Of a stretch of 64,000 nt of DNA, positions 52,196-62,748 are shown piece by piece (positions within the stretch are counted from its first letter, which is position 1; every line of letters starts with the position of its first letter). A program made the position numbers and the translations under genes. This stretch comes from Diadophis punctatus similis (lineage: Eukaryota > Chordata > Lepidosauria > Squamata > Dipsadidae). The stretch spans positions 239,686,177 through 239,750,176 of the forward strand of contig JALIGW010000002.1 of assembly GCA_023053685.1 (NCBI GenBank). Direction: 5' to 3'. Below the pieces are notes generated by a model, which saw nothing but the letters and a program-made list of their open reading frames with translations, had not been told where the DNA came from and searched no databases.

Positions 52196-54580
52196 ATGTC
52201 CAATATACGGTGTGGGTTCCAGACAGATGAGCTGTATTCAAGGATTGGTCTGGTGAATGTTTTGTATGCTCTGGTTAGTAGTGTGATATTACTGGAGAAG
52301 AAGCTACGTAAGATTAGGTTAACAACTCTTGAAGCCTTTTTGGCAATGTTGCAATGGGCTTTGGCACTTAGGTCATTTGATATGAGTATTCCAAGGTCTT
52401 TGACAGAATGAGGGTCGTCTGCAAGGTCTTGTCTATTCAACTTGTATTTGGTGTTCTGATTCTTTTTGCCAATGTATGGGACAGAACATTTGATGGTTGA
52501 GATTTGGAGTTGCCAGATGTTTGATCATTCTGACACAAAGTCAAGGTCTTTTTGGGAGGGTATCAGTGTTGTCGGTGTTGTTGAAGAGTTTTACATCATC
52601 GGCGAAGAGAACGCAGTCGCTTGTAATGTGATCGTAAAGGTCATTTATATAGAGTATAAAGAGTGTTGGTCCTAGTACGCTGCCTTGGGGTACACCACTG
52701 TTAACAGGAACAGGATTAGATAGGGCACTCCCTATTTTGACCACTTGTTGTCTGTTTGACAGGAACGCAGTTATCCAGTCATGTAGCGGTCCAGAGATGC
52801 CGTAGGATTTCAGTTTCAGTTTATCGTGAACCACTGAGTCGAAGGCTTTACAGAAGTCTATGTAAATTGCATCTATTGTTTTGCCCTGGTCAAGTTTTGA
52901 GGTCCATATGTTTTTGCAGTGTAGTAGTTGTAGATTGCAGGATAATTTTTTCCTGAAACCGAATTGCTTGTTTGAGAGTAGGTTGTTAGTTTCTAGGTGG
53001 AGGGTAATGGATTGATTTATGATTGATTCCATGACTTTGCATGTGACGCAGCATAGAGATATTGGTCTGTAGTTTTCTACTAGACTGGGATCTCCCTTTT
53101 TGAAGATGGGGATGACCGTGGCTAGTGACCATAGGTTTGGTAGGGAACTGGTCCTGTAGGATTTTTCAAAGATTATGCTTAGTGGTTCGGCTATGGCTGT
53201 GGAGAGCTTTTTTAGGAAGTATGCACATAGTCCATCAGGTCCAATTGACAGAGAAGGTTTTAGGCCAAGTAGTGCTTTTTCAACATTGTCTTCAGTGAAG
53301 TGTATTTGTGTTAAATCATTGTGATTATTTGTGGTACAACTAGGGAATTTTGGGCATGAGCCATTGCTGTTTACAAAGACTGAGCCAAAGAATGTGTTGA
53401 AGAGGTTAGCTTTGACTGTTTCATCGTAGCATTCTTTGTTGTTGGGTTCTTTTAGTGGTGGGATGGGTCTTGAGTCCTTGAGTTTGTTATTTATGAAGTT
53501 GTAGAAGGCGCGGTTGGCTTTTGTGCGCAGAAGGTTTTCCTCTTGTTTGCTGTGATAGTTGGAGCATTCTGTCTATATTTGGTGGCATATATTTTTGTAG
53601 CGGTTTTTGAAGTTTAGCTACATAGCATGCTTTGTTTTTTCACCAGAGGGATTTTTTTGGGGATTGTAGCTTCCTTATTGATATGGGTAGCTTATTTTTC
53701 TTGGTTATGGTGGTTATTAGTGGTATGTGTAGTCTGATAGTTCTTTTGACTTCGAGCAAAAATATGTTATAGAGGTCATCGGCAGTGTTACAGCCAGAGA
53801 ATAGAGTTTGCCAGTCAAGAGTTGAGAGGTCAGCGTCTATGAGTTCATAGTTGGCTTTTTTAAAGTTATACTTGGGTGTCCCATTATTAAGGTGATTCTT
53901 GCAATGGTGTAGTTTGAGGCAGAAGTCTATCATGCTGTGGTCGCTGTTGGAAAAGGGTTCTTTCATTTGTAGTGCATAAATTGCGCTTTTGCTGTTGCAG
54001 AATATGAGGTTAAGGCAGTTGTTGAGTCTAGTATTGTTCTTTACTAGTTGGTCGAGTCCCAGATTGGTAACAGTGTTGCCTAGGGTTGTATGGATGGGTT
54101 CAGTTGTGCATTTGTTTAGGGTCCAGTTAATGAGAGGTAGATTGGGGTCTCCAGGAAAGATAAGGGGGTATGGGCAGGAGGCTGCCCACGTTTGTAGTGA
54201 GGTTAATTTGTTCACATGTGTGATGTCATAATCTGGGGCTCTGTAACAAAGTGGGAAGTGAAGTGTGGTATTTAAGGACAGATCGCAGACGATGGTTTCA
54301 GGAAGGGTGAGATCATGTGTAACTTGGATATTTTTTAGGTTTAATGTAAAATGTGGTTCTAGGTATGCCAGTAGTCGTGATTCTAGGCATGCCAGTAGTC
54401 GTGCTTCTAATTTTGTTTCAATGGTTTCTATGGTTGTTTGTTGAGTCTTTGTGGTTGCTTCTAAGTTATGGATCCTGTTAGACATAGCAATGAAGTTGTC
54501 CAGTTTTGGTGAGCAGGATGGGCATATATAGAAAAATGGTCTTTTGTTTGTGGGTTTTTTGGAGTTTTTGCCTGGCATGG
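52196..54580 (-). mobile_element. CR1-group LINE with fused ORF1/endonuclease frame
   Basis: Minus-strand: an open 312-codon frame (54578-53640), then a frame-broken linker, RT at 53032-52541 (NKQFGFRKKLSCNLQLL, DAIYIDFCKAFDSVVH, GVPQGSVLGPTLFILYIND, FADDVKLF) and C-terminus at 52440-52197 (VKDLGILISNDLSAKAHC, TFTRPILEYSSSVWNP). FADD-type box and motif spacing fit CR1 and relatives. It is bounded at 52195 by a DNA-transposon-like element. Confidence 0.85.
53640..54578 (-). pseudogene. CR1-group ORF: ORF1-like N-terminus joined to endonuclease C-terminus
   Basis: 312 codons. Residues 1-30 (lysine-rich, FFYICPSCSPKLDNF) look like an ORF1 cysteine-rich head, followed by a coiled-coil-like stretch (about 31-80) with a duplicated LEARLLA-type repeat. 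From about residue 95 it is the C-terminal half of an APE-like endonuclease: FPGDPNLPLINW (GDFN-type box with P for F), LNLIFCNS and SDHSMIDF. Half of the endonuclease is missing, so the open frame probably results from an internal deletion. Confidence 0.65.
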
Positions 54581-54599
54581 TCGCTGATTAGTTTGTATT

Positions 54600-55285
54600 T
54601 GATACCCAATACATACAGTAAGTTCAGTCCAATAAATATGTAACAATAAATACAATACAGTCCAATAAATACAGTGAAATAAATCCAGTTAGGTTTTTGA
54701 TGATGGAGTTTAGAATGGTGGGGTTTCTTTTTAAATGGTGGAGATTTAAGTTCAGACAGTTTTAAAGTGGTTTGAAATGGTCTGCATGTGGCTCTAGTTG
54801 CTAATTAATTAATAAATAACAAACTGATTAATGTACTAGCTAGTGATCAATCAATCATCAATAATCAATCAGTTTCATCAATTATCAATCAATTATCTAT
54901 ATATTTTCATCAAATATCAATTAATTATCAATAGTTTCAAAGTTTCATCAATTATCAGTCAATTATCATTCAATTTCATCTAATATCAATCTATTATCAA
55001 TCAATTTCATCAATTAACAGTTAGTAAACTATACTGTGGTGTCTGAATTCAAGGTAAGACTTTTGCTGGTCTTGAGATCAGCAAGGACAAGCAGTAACAT
55101 GCTGATATACTTGAGTACGTTGGATACCTCTGTATCCTGGAGAGTTGAATATCTCTGTAATTTGGAGAGAAACAGGAAGTATGGAGAGAAGCAGGAAGTA
55201 TTTTTGTATCCTGGAGAGTTGAATATCTCTGTATCCTGGAGATACATATTATATGTATTATATTACCCAGTAATATAATCAATCT
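54600..55285. repeat. A/T-rich imperfect tandem repeats
   Basis: 54840-55025 is made of variants of ATCAATTATCA and TTTCATCAAT. 55100-55250 has a repeated unit containing GTATCCTGGAGAGTTGAAT. No gene is seen; it could be the 5' region of the neighbouring CR1-group element. Confidence 0.65.
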
Positions 55286-55286
55286 G

Positions 55287-55987
55287 TAATTTATTTATTT
55301 ATTTATTTATTAATCACATTTGTATGCCACCCAATTCCCAGAGGACTCTGGGTGGCTCACAGTCAGGACAAATCAGGACAGTCAGGACAAATATGAATCA
55401 ATATTAAAAAAGCATTATAACAAAATTTAAAAACATGTATAATTTTTTTTAAAAACAATCAATCACTACATTCATTCAGGGGCAAACTTACTGATTAACT
55501 CTATCAGGTCATTGGCCCCACGCCTGCCCGAAAACCCAGGTTTTAATGGCTTTCCTGAAGGCCAACAAGGTGGGGGTGGTATGAATCTCCGTCAGTAGTT
55601 GGTTCCAAAGAGCAGGGGCGGCAACAGAGAAGGTCCTCCCCTGTGGCCCAGCCAGTCGACACTGTTTAGCTGACGGGACCCGGAGGAGCCCAACCCTGCT
55701 CGATCTCACCGGTCGCTGGGAAGTATATGGTAGGAGGCGGTCTTGAAGATAGCCTGGCCCTAAGCCATGTAGGGGTTTAAAGGTGATAACCAACACCTTG
55801 AATTGTGTCCGGAGACCAATAGGCAGCCAGTGCAGCTCGCGGAGGATAGGTGTGACGTGGGTGTATCTAGGTACGCCCACAATCGCTTGCGCCGCTGCAT
55901 TCTGGACTAGCTGTAGTCTCCGAACAGTCTTCAAGGGTAGCCCCATTTAGAGTGCATAGTCGAGACGTGAGGTGATAAGGGCATGAG
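55287..55987 (-). mobile_element. L2-type LINE, 3' part, host of a nested L2
   Basis: Minus-strand translation gives QLVQNAAAQAIVGVPRYTHV, LRELHWLPIGLRTQFKVLV and WNQLLTEIHTTPTLLAFRKA, then the L2 3' UTR and tail at 55287. Its upstream part continues at 58066-58205 (LLDPQLKLDQHLTAVARGAF), across the nested plus-strand L2. Confidence 0.9.
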
Positions 55988-58065
55988 GGCCAGCAAAACC
56001 GAATCTGACCGAACACTATTAAGAATTTACATCAGATCTTATTTAGTGGCGATAGGGGTGGCAAAATGATCCTATTTTTCCGCTCTTATTGCATCCGCAG
56101 ATTCTCGCCCAGCCACCTTGTTTAGGGTGACTCGCTCCCTCCTTGCTAAAGGGGGGAGCGAGGAACACTTGCAAGGCAGAGCTGAGGAATTCGCAGAGTT
56201 TCTGTCGGATAAAGTCGCTCAGATCCGGTCGAACCTGGACTCTGGCTGGGCAGAGTCCATGGAGTTGATAGGGGCAAGCCTTAGTCCACTGTTGTGGGAA
56301 GAGTTTGGGCCCGTTTCTCCCGAGGATGTGGACAGAGCCGTGGGGGCGATGGGTACCTCCACCTGTTTATTGGACCCGTGCCCCTCCTGGTTGGTTTCGG
56401 CCAGCAGGGAGGTGTCACGTGGCTGGATCCGGGCAGTGGTCATCGCTTCTCTGAGGGAGGGATCCATACCGCAGTCATTAAAAGCTGCGGTGGTGAGACT
56501 CCTCCTGAAGAAGCCTTCCCTGGATCCAGCTGACTTGAAGAACTATCGTCCGGTCTCCAATTTACCTTTTTTAGGGAAAGTTGTGGAGAAGGTGGTGGCT
56601 ACTCAGCTTCTGCGACTCCTGGATGAAACAGATCATCTAGATGCCTATCAGTCGGGTTTCAGGCGCGGCTACAGTACAGAAACGGCCTTGGTCGCTCTGA
56701 TGGATGATCTCTGGCAGGCCCGGGATGGTGGAAATTCCTCCATCCTGGTGCTACTTGACCTCTCAGCGGTTTTCGATACCATCGACCATAGTATTCTTCT
56801 GCATCGTCTTGGCGAGTTGGGAGTGGGAGGCACCGTTTTGCGGTGGTTCTCCTCTTATCTCGCCGATAGGATGCAGTCGGTGTTAACAGGAGGACAGAGA
56901 TCGTCCCCTAGGCCCCTGTTATGCGGGGTGCCTCAGGGTTCGGTCCTCTCGCCCATCCTGTTTAACATTTACATGAAACCGCTGGGGGAGATCATCTGCA
57001 GACAGGGGGTGTGTTTTCACCAGTACGCTGATGACACCCAGCTGTACATCACCACCCCGTCTGAATTCAGTGTGGCAGTTGATGTAATGTGCCGGTGCCT
57101 GGATGACGTTAGGATCTGGATGGGGAGGAACAGACTCAGAATCAACCCCGACAAGACTGAGTGGCTTTGGATATTGCCTCCTAAGGACTATGACAACTGT
57201 CCCTCCTTGGCTCTCGAGGGAGCAAAACTGACTCCCTCGGATCAGGTCCGCAACTTGGGGGTCCTCCTAGATCCACAGCTAAAATTGGATCATCATCTTA
57301 CTGCTGTGGCTAGGGGGGCCTTTGCACAGGTTCGCCTGGTGCACCAGTTGCGGCCATACTTGGAGAAGGAGGCTCTACTCACGGTCACTCATGCCCTTGT
57401 CACCTCCTGCTTGGACTACTGCAATGCACTCTACATGGGGCTACCCTTGAAGAGTATCCAGAGACTTCAGTTGGTGCAAAATGCGGCTGCGCGTGCTGTG
57501 GTGGGTGTGCCAAGGTACACCCATGTGACACCTATACTCCGCCAGCTGCATTGGTTGCCCATCGCTCTCCAGGTCCAATTCAAGGTGTTGATCATCATCT
57601 TTAAAGCCCTTCATGGCTTAGGACCAGGCTATCTCCGGGACCGCATTCTGCCTCACACTTCCCTTCGACCGGTTAGGGCCCACAGAGTTGGCCTCCTCCA
57701 GGTCCCGTCGGCCAAGCAATGCCGGCTGGTGGGCCCTAGGGGGAGGGCCTTCTCTGTGGCGGGCCCCGTGCTCTGGAACCAACTTCCCCCGGAGACCCGA
57801 ACCATCCCCACTCTGCTGGCCTTCCGAAAAGCCGTTAAGACATGGCTTTTCCTGCAGGCTGGGGGTAGAGCCTAATTCATCTGAGCTCACCCCCGGGTAT
57901 GTATGGTTGCTGATTAGTTTTAATATTGTATTTTTAATTTTTATATTTGATTTTAAGCTATGTTTATTATTGGTTATTCTTGTATTTTTTTTTCTGCTGT
58001 ACGCCGCCCTGAGTCCCTCGGGAGTTGGGCGGCATATCAGAAAACCAAAATAAATAAATAAATAA
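55988..58065 (+). mobile_element. L2-type LINE nested in an opposite-strand L2
   Basis: Plus-strand, 5'-truncated copy ending in the CCGCCCTGAGTCCCTCGG 3' UTR and an (AAAT)n tail. ATGAG flanks it at 55983-55987 and 58066-58070, and the host L2 frame (TVTH then ALITS) resumes across the join. Confidence 0.88.
56118..57875 (+). CDS. L2-type reverse transcriptase, 585-codon uninterrupted frame
   Basis: Complete RT domain of an L2-type LINE: linker (LFRVTRSLLAK), YRPVSNLPFLGKVVEKVVA, YQSGFRRGYSTETALVAL, LLDLSAVFDTIDHSILL, GVPQGSVLSPILFNIYMK, YADDTQLYI and the C-terminal WNQLPPETRTIPTLLAFRKA. No stop inside. Upstream, a TGA near 56068 and 5' truncation remove the endonuclease, so it cannot mobilise itself. 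Transposon protein, not a host gene. Confidence 0.88.
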   Translation: MFRVTRSLLAKGGSEEHLQGRAEEFAEFLSDKVAQIRSNLDSGWAESMELIGASLSPLLWEEFGPVSPEDVDRAVGAMGTSTCLLDPCPSWLVSASREVSRGWIRAVVIASLREGSIPQSLKAAVVRLLLKKPSLDPADLKNYRPVSNLPFLGKVVEKVVATQLLRLLDETDHLDAYQSGFRRGYSTETALVALMDDLWQARDGGNSSILVLLDLSAVFDTIDHSILLHRLGELGVGGTVLRWFSSYLADRMQSVLTGGQRSSPRPLLCGVPQGSVLSPILFNIYMKPLGEIICRQGVCFHQYADDTQLYITTPSEFSVAVDVMCRCLDDVRIWMGRNRLRINPDKTEWLWILPPKDYDNCPSLALEGAKLTPSDQVRNLGVLLDPQLKLDHHLTAVARGAFAQVRLVHQLRPYLEKEALLTVTHALVTSCLDYCNALYMGLPLKSIQRLQLVQNAAARAVVGVPRYTHVTPILRQLHWLPIALQVQFKVLIIIFKALHGLGPGYLRDRILPHTSLRPVRAHRVGLLQVPSAKQCRLVGPRGRAFSVAGPVLWNQLPPETRTIPTLLAFRKAVKTWLFLQAGGRA

Positions 58066-58205
58066 ATGAGTGACCGTGAGCAATGCCTCCCGATCCAAGG
58101 AGGGTCGCAATTGGTGCACAAGACGAACCAGCGCAAACGCCCCCCTGGCCACAGCTGTTAGATGTTGGTCCAATTTAAGCTGTGGATCCAGGAGGACACC
58201 CAATT
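58066..58205 (-). mobile_element. L2-type LINE, upstream part of the split host copy
   Basis: Minus-strand LLDPQLKLDQHLTAVARGAF and RLVHQLRPSLDREALLTVTH. Joins 55287-55987. Confidence 0.88.
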
Positions 58206-58439
58206 AATCAAAGGTAAAAAAAGTCTGTGTCTGTGATGACCCGGGGCATGGCACAAAGGCAGCACAAATGTCTCCTTTAACTCGCCGGCCTGGAGAGAGA
58301 GCTCTTCCACCAACCTGTAATTGCAGTTGGCTGATAATACTCCAGTCCAAACAGAAAACTTTCAACTAAAAATCCAGGAGGCAAGACAAGGTAATGACTC
58401 CAGCAGGGCAAGCAAAACAAGGAATTCCAGACATGAAAT
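58206..58439. other. Unclassified intervening sequence
   Basis: Sequence between the L2 and the R4-type fragment. I recognise neither coding potential nor a known repeat end. Confidence 0.4.
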
Positions 58440-59990
58440 AGCACGGCAGTTTCAATGGCCAGGTCGCGATATTTCGTAATTTTTTCCAGTTCTTTTTCTT
58501 CAACTCTGGCATCTCTTGGTACACCGATATCAATAAACTGTACTTTTCGGCCCTCGACAACCATGATATCTGGTGTGTTGTGTTTCAAATGACAATCTGT
58601 CTGCATTCGAAAGTCCCACAAGATCTTCACCTTCTCATTTTCAGTAACTTTTTCCACTTTGTGCTCCCATGACTTTTCAGATACTGGTATATCATATTTT
58701 TTACATAATGACCAGTGGACTAATTTAGCAACTCGATCATGTCTAATGTTGTAATCAGTTTGCGCGATTTTGCCGCACTCACATATTAAGTGTGAAACAG
58801 TTTCAACTTTCTCGTTGCAAAGTCGGCAGTTTGTATTGACAGTGGATTTTTGTATCTTCGCTTTCATGGCATTAGTTTGTAGTACTTGTTCTTGAGCAGC
58901 GAGTATTAAACTTTCCGTTTTAAGCCATGCCCATGTAAGTTTGTCATCACATTTTCCTTCAATGTTTTTCAAGTGTTGTTCATACAAAGCTTTGGTTTTC
59001 CATCTATTTAATCTGTCATCCAGCTGTTTTTCCTTATATTCTGCCTTTGTTTCTATTGTTTTTATAATATTCTCCGTTTTCACAGCCTGCAGCAATTTTT
59101 CTGTACTTTGGTTCACATAATCATTCACACTTCATTCTTCTTCTTCTACAGTTTGATGTATTTGCAATAGCCCCCTGCCTTCTATTTTTCTTGGCAGGTA
59201 CAACCTGTCGATGTCAATTCGTGGATGTAAAGCGTGGTACATATTCAAAAGTTTGCGCGTTTTCCGGTCCAAGTTTTCCAGTTCAGCCAAAGTCTAGTTG
59301 ATGATTCCAGCTGAGTAGCGTATCACTGGAACTGCCCATGTATTAATGGCTTTAATTATGTTTCCAGCATTCAGCTTTGATTTTAATATTTTGCGGACTC
59401 TCCTGATGTATTCCTTTTGTGTTGACTCTTTGACTTTTCCATTCAAGATGTTTTCTGCTTCCAATATGCCTAGGTATTTGTAACCATCATCCTTTGCTAA
59501 TGCTTTCATTATGCTTCCATTTCCCAGTTCTATTCCTTCTATTTTTTCATTTTTCCTTGCTGCATGGATAATATAGCACATTTTTCAAGTCCAAAGTTCA
59601 TTTTGAGGTCACTGCTGAACAGTTGAACTGTGTTGAGTATTGGGGCTTTTTGCATACATTTTTAAGTCATCCATGTAGAGTAGATGGTTTATCTTGCCAT
59701 GTTGGCTTGAGATTTGGTATCCCAGTTTTGTGTTTCGTAGGATTATTGTCAGTGGAATTAATGCGATGTTGAACAGTAGTGGTGAAAGTGAGTCCCCCTG
59801 GAAGATTCCTCGTCTGATGTTGACTTCATCAATGTTCTCCACATTTGCTGTTAGAACTGTTTTCCATTTTTGCATATTTGCTTTCAAAAATGTACAGATA
59901 TTTTTGCTGATTCCAAAGTTTTCCAGACAGGTATTAATCCAGCTGTGGGGTAAAGAGTCAAATGCCTTCTTTTCAAAAGTTCAAAGCTTT
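58440..59990 (-). mobile_element. R4/Dong-type LINE fragment, third lineage, degraded (copy D)
   Basis: Minus-strand pieces: 59887-59609 (IRRGIFQGDSLSPLLFNIAL, YMDDLKMYAKS), 59581-59294 (YLGILEAENI, WAVPVIRYSAGIIN), 59128-58440 (CRLCNEKVETVSHLIC finger, TPDIMVVEGRKVQFIDIGVP endonuclease, KYRDLAIE). Frame breaks at about 59595, 59290 and 59130. Both ends are truncated, and unlike copies A-C it has no flanking (ATT)n tract. Confidence 0.85.
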
Positions 59991-59999
59991 TCTCCATAG

Positions 60000-60470
60000 T
60001 GGGTGGAGCCAACATCCAAGTATGGGATGACACCGTCCTGCTAGTCAATGAGGACTGAGTCTGTTTTAGATTTATCTCTGCCTGCACCTCCACTCCCCCT
60101 CTTTGACTCAGTCCTCAGTCAGGACAGGACGTGTGTGACCCTCATCCACATATTGGAAGTGGCTTCACCTGTCTGTGGTCAAGGATTTGTGAGTTGTCAG
60201 CTGCAGCTACTTGAAATCAGTGTGTCTACAGATTTGTGCTGAGCCCAAGCCGAGGCAAACTGCTGGCATAGTGGGAGGCTCTACCCCTCCCCTCTAGCCG
60301 TGGGGACCCTGGGTTTCTTCCCCTTCCCCCTCACCCTTCCCGGCCTTGGGGGGCGAACAGACCGGGCTTCAAGGCTTGTCTCATTGTACCTGTCAGCTGG
60401 AGATCGCTGATCTCCAGGAGCTTGCTGCTCGAGTGGTAAGAGCCAGGACAGCCTAGCGATCTGGTCTGTC
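60000..60470. other. Presumed 5' region of the DIRS-type element
   Basis: Contains the inverted pair GAGGACTGAGTC (60049-60060) and GACTCAGTCCTC (60104-60115), which might be part of a DIRS terminal repeat. Otherwise non-coding and GC-rich. Assignment is by position only. Confidence 0.35.
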
Positions 60471-60697
60471 GTGGCAAGGGACATCAGCTGCAGATCCCAC
60501 AGGAGCCCTTGCACTCATGTGGGCAGCTGCAGAGGCCCAAAAGGGGTCATTTGGCTCCATCCGTTTACTTTGGCTGCCTGCCTTGCACTGCGCCTGCTCG
60601 AGGGTCTGTCGAGCTACGATGAAGGAGCTCGCTCACCGGGAAGCCATCCCCACTTGGGCATTCCTCTTCGGATCAGTGCGCAGAGCTGGATCGAAAT

Positions 60698-61702
60698 TTG
60701 CAGGTGCCAGCCGTTGACTCCCCGGTGTCCTCCCTGTACGCCTCGGCCACCATGCCAGGAGACCCTGAGGAGTTGCTCTGGCCGGAAGACCGCCGCATGG
60801 AACAGGTCCTCAAAAAGGCCCACCAGGCAGCGGGATGGGCCATCCAGTCCACCACGGCGGTGTCCTTTATATCTCACACCTCCCTTAAGTGGTTCTGCCA
60901 CATTCAGGACCGGCTGCCGGTGACCAATTTTGGAGGTCACCAAGATCTAAACAAATTGCTGACGGCAGTTCAGTTCTCCGCCGATGCCACGCTTCAGATG
61001 GCAAGGTTTGCAGCAAGGGCTCTAGGATCCTCCCTCATCACCCGAAGGATGCAATGGCTTAAGGGATGGCATGCCAATACCTGCCACAAATGGTGTTTAG
61101 CCTCCGCACCCTATAAGGGGAAATTCCTGTTTGGTGATGCCCTCGAGCTGATACTTATCGAATCTCGAGATAAATGTAATGTGTCACCCACATTTAGCCA
61201 CAAGGGGTCCTTCCGTTTCTCCTCCTTCTCCAGATGGCCCTTTCGGGCCCCTGACCTGGCACCTCCCTACACCAGGTCTTCCCCCCAATTTGGGAACAGA
61301 TTTTGGTCCCCCCAAGATCGATCCACCAGGAGCCGTCAGTTCAAACAGCCCTTTCAAGGGGGCGGCCTTTCCGACATAACAAGTGAGGACACCCCTGACC
61401 CACCTATAGGAGGGAGGCTGGCATTGTTCGCCCGCACCTGGGAGGCTACAACCTCAGATGCCTGGGTCAGGGAAACAATTAAGTTTGGTTTATTGCTTGA
61501 CCTCCTGTCTACCCCTCCGAGTTGTTTTGTCGCCTGCCCGGTATCTGCCAACCCCGACAAGATGGCGGCAGCCATTGCTCACCTGCTGGACATTCAAGCG
61601 ATCCAGCTGGTACCGACGGCCCAACAGGATCACGGTTTTTATTCCATTTTGTTTGTGGTGCCCAAGTCCTCAGGGGGGGGATGGATGGACAGCGATCCTT
61701 GA
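60698..61702 (+). pseudogene. DIRS-type retrotransposon gag-like ORF and start of RT
   Basis: 334 codons. N-terminal half is a gag-like region (ELLWPEDRRMEQVLKKAHQA, RRMQWLKGWHANTCHKWCL). The C-terminal third is the conserved DIRS segment before RT (GGRLALFARTWEATTSDAWV, VPTAQQDHGFYSILFVVPK). A run of eight G at about 61673-61680 shifts the frame: the true continuation (ILDLKCLNSHIAYWRFKM) lies in another frame. Part of a tyrosine-recombinase retrotransposon, not a host gene. Confidence 0.85.
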
Positions 61703-61752
61703 TCTGAAATGCCTTAACTCCCACATTGCCTACTGGAGGTTTAAAATGCATA

Positions 61753-62737
61753 AATAAAATTATGTTAGGACAGGAAGATAAAATGATAACAAAATTCTAT
61801 AATTTTTTATTGAAATATTAAATGGAAGAATAAATTTTTAAGGAGGTAATGATAAAATGGGCCCAAAACTTTGGGTATAATATAGAACTAGAAAAATGGG
61901 AGAGTATATGGAATAAAAGTTACAAAATGAGAAACAAACAAAAAATATATAAAATGGTTCATAGATGGCATCTTCCACCAGTCAGAATTTCAAAAATATA
62001 CCCCAATGCATCACCAGAATGCTGGAAGTGTAATCATAATATTGGAACTTACTACCATATGTGGTGGTCTTGCCCCAGAGTGAAACAGTATTGGCAGATG
62101 ATACGATGATGGATTGAAGAAATTACAAACCAACATATAGAAATGAAAAAGGAATTATTTTAATTAGGCATATTTACAGGAAATCAAGGGGGGAAAAACC
62201 CAATACTTAATTTTACACATCATAATAGCAGCAAGGATAACATTTGCCCAAATGTGGAAAAAATCATAATATACCAACAGAAGAACGAGTGATCAACAAA
62301 TTATTAGAGTGCATAGAGATGGAAAGACTCACCAAAGCATTAAACAATGAAGAGAATTCAGATTATTATAAGATATGGGACGAGTGGTACAAATGGTTAG
62401 ATAATAGAAAATAGAGGTACAGGATAGGAATTTACACTTGGAAGACATAAATTAAGAAGTGGGTAAAAAACAGTACCACATAACAATAGAATCGGGTTAT
62501 ATGTTTCAAAATGTTACTATATGACAGGAATATAAGGGGAAAAAGGGTAATGTGGAAAAATGTATATATGTATATAATATATGTAAATATAATATGTTTG
62601 TTTATTACAAATACCAAAGAGGGACAAACGAACAAGAAAAGAACAAAAGTGGAACAATTGTCCATAAACCAGAATATAACAATTTGTTTTAATGTAAAAA
62701 GTTTAATAACAAATTATTAAAAAATAAAAAAATAAAA
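61753..62737 (+). mobile_element. L1-type LINE 3' end inserted in DIRS RT, 11-bp target duplication
   Basis: Flanked by TAAAATGCATA at 61742-61752 and 62738-62748. Encodes the C-terminal part of L1 ORF2 (KIYKMVHRWHLPPVRISKIY, CWKCNHNIGTYYHMWWSCP), then an A/T-rich 3' UTR and A-rich tail. 985 bases, 5'-truncated. Confidence 0.92.
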
Positions 62738-62748
62738 TAAAATGCATA

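Noticed and set aside
56118..57875. 585-codon frame as a possible host gene
   Set aside because: It is a complete L2-type LINE reverse transcriptase with LINE 3' UTR and tail, and has many relatives in the window.
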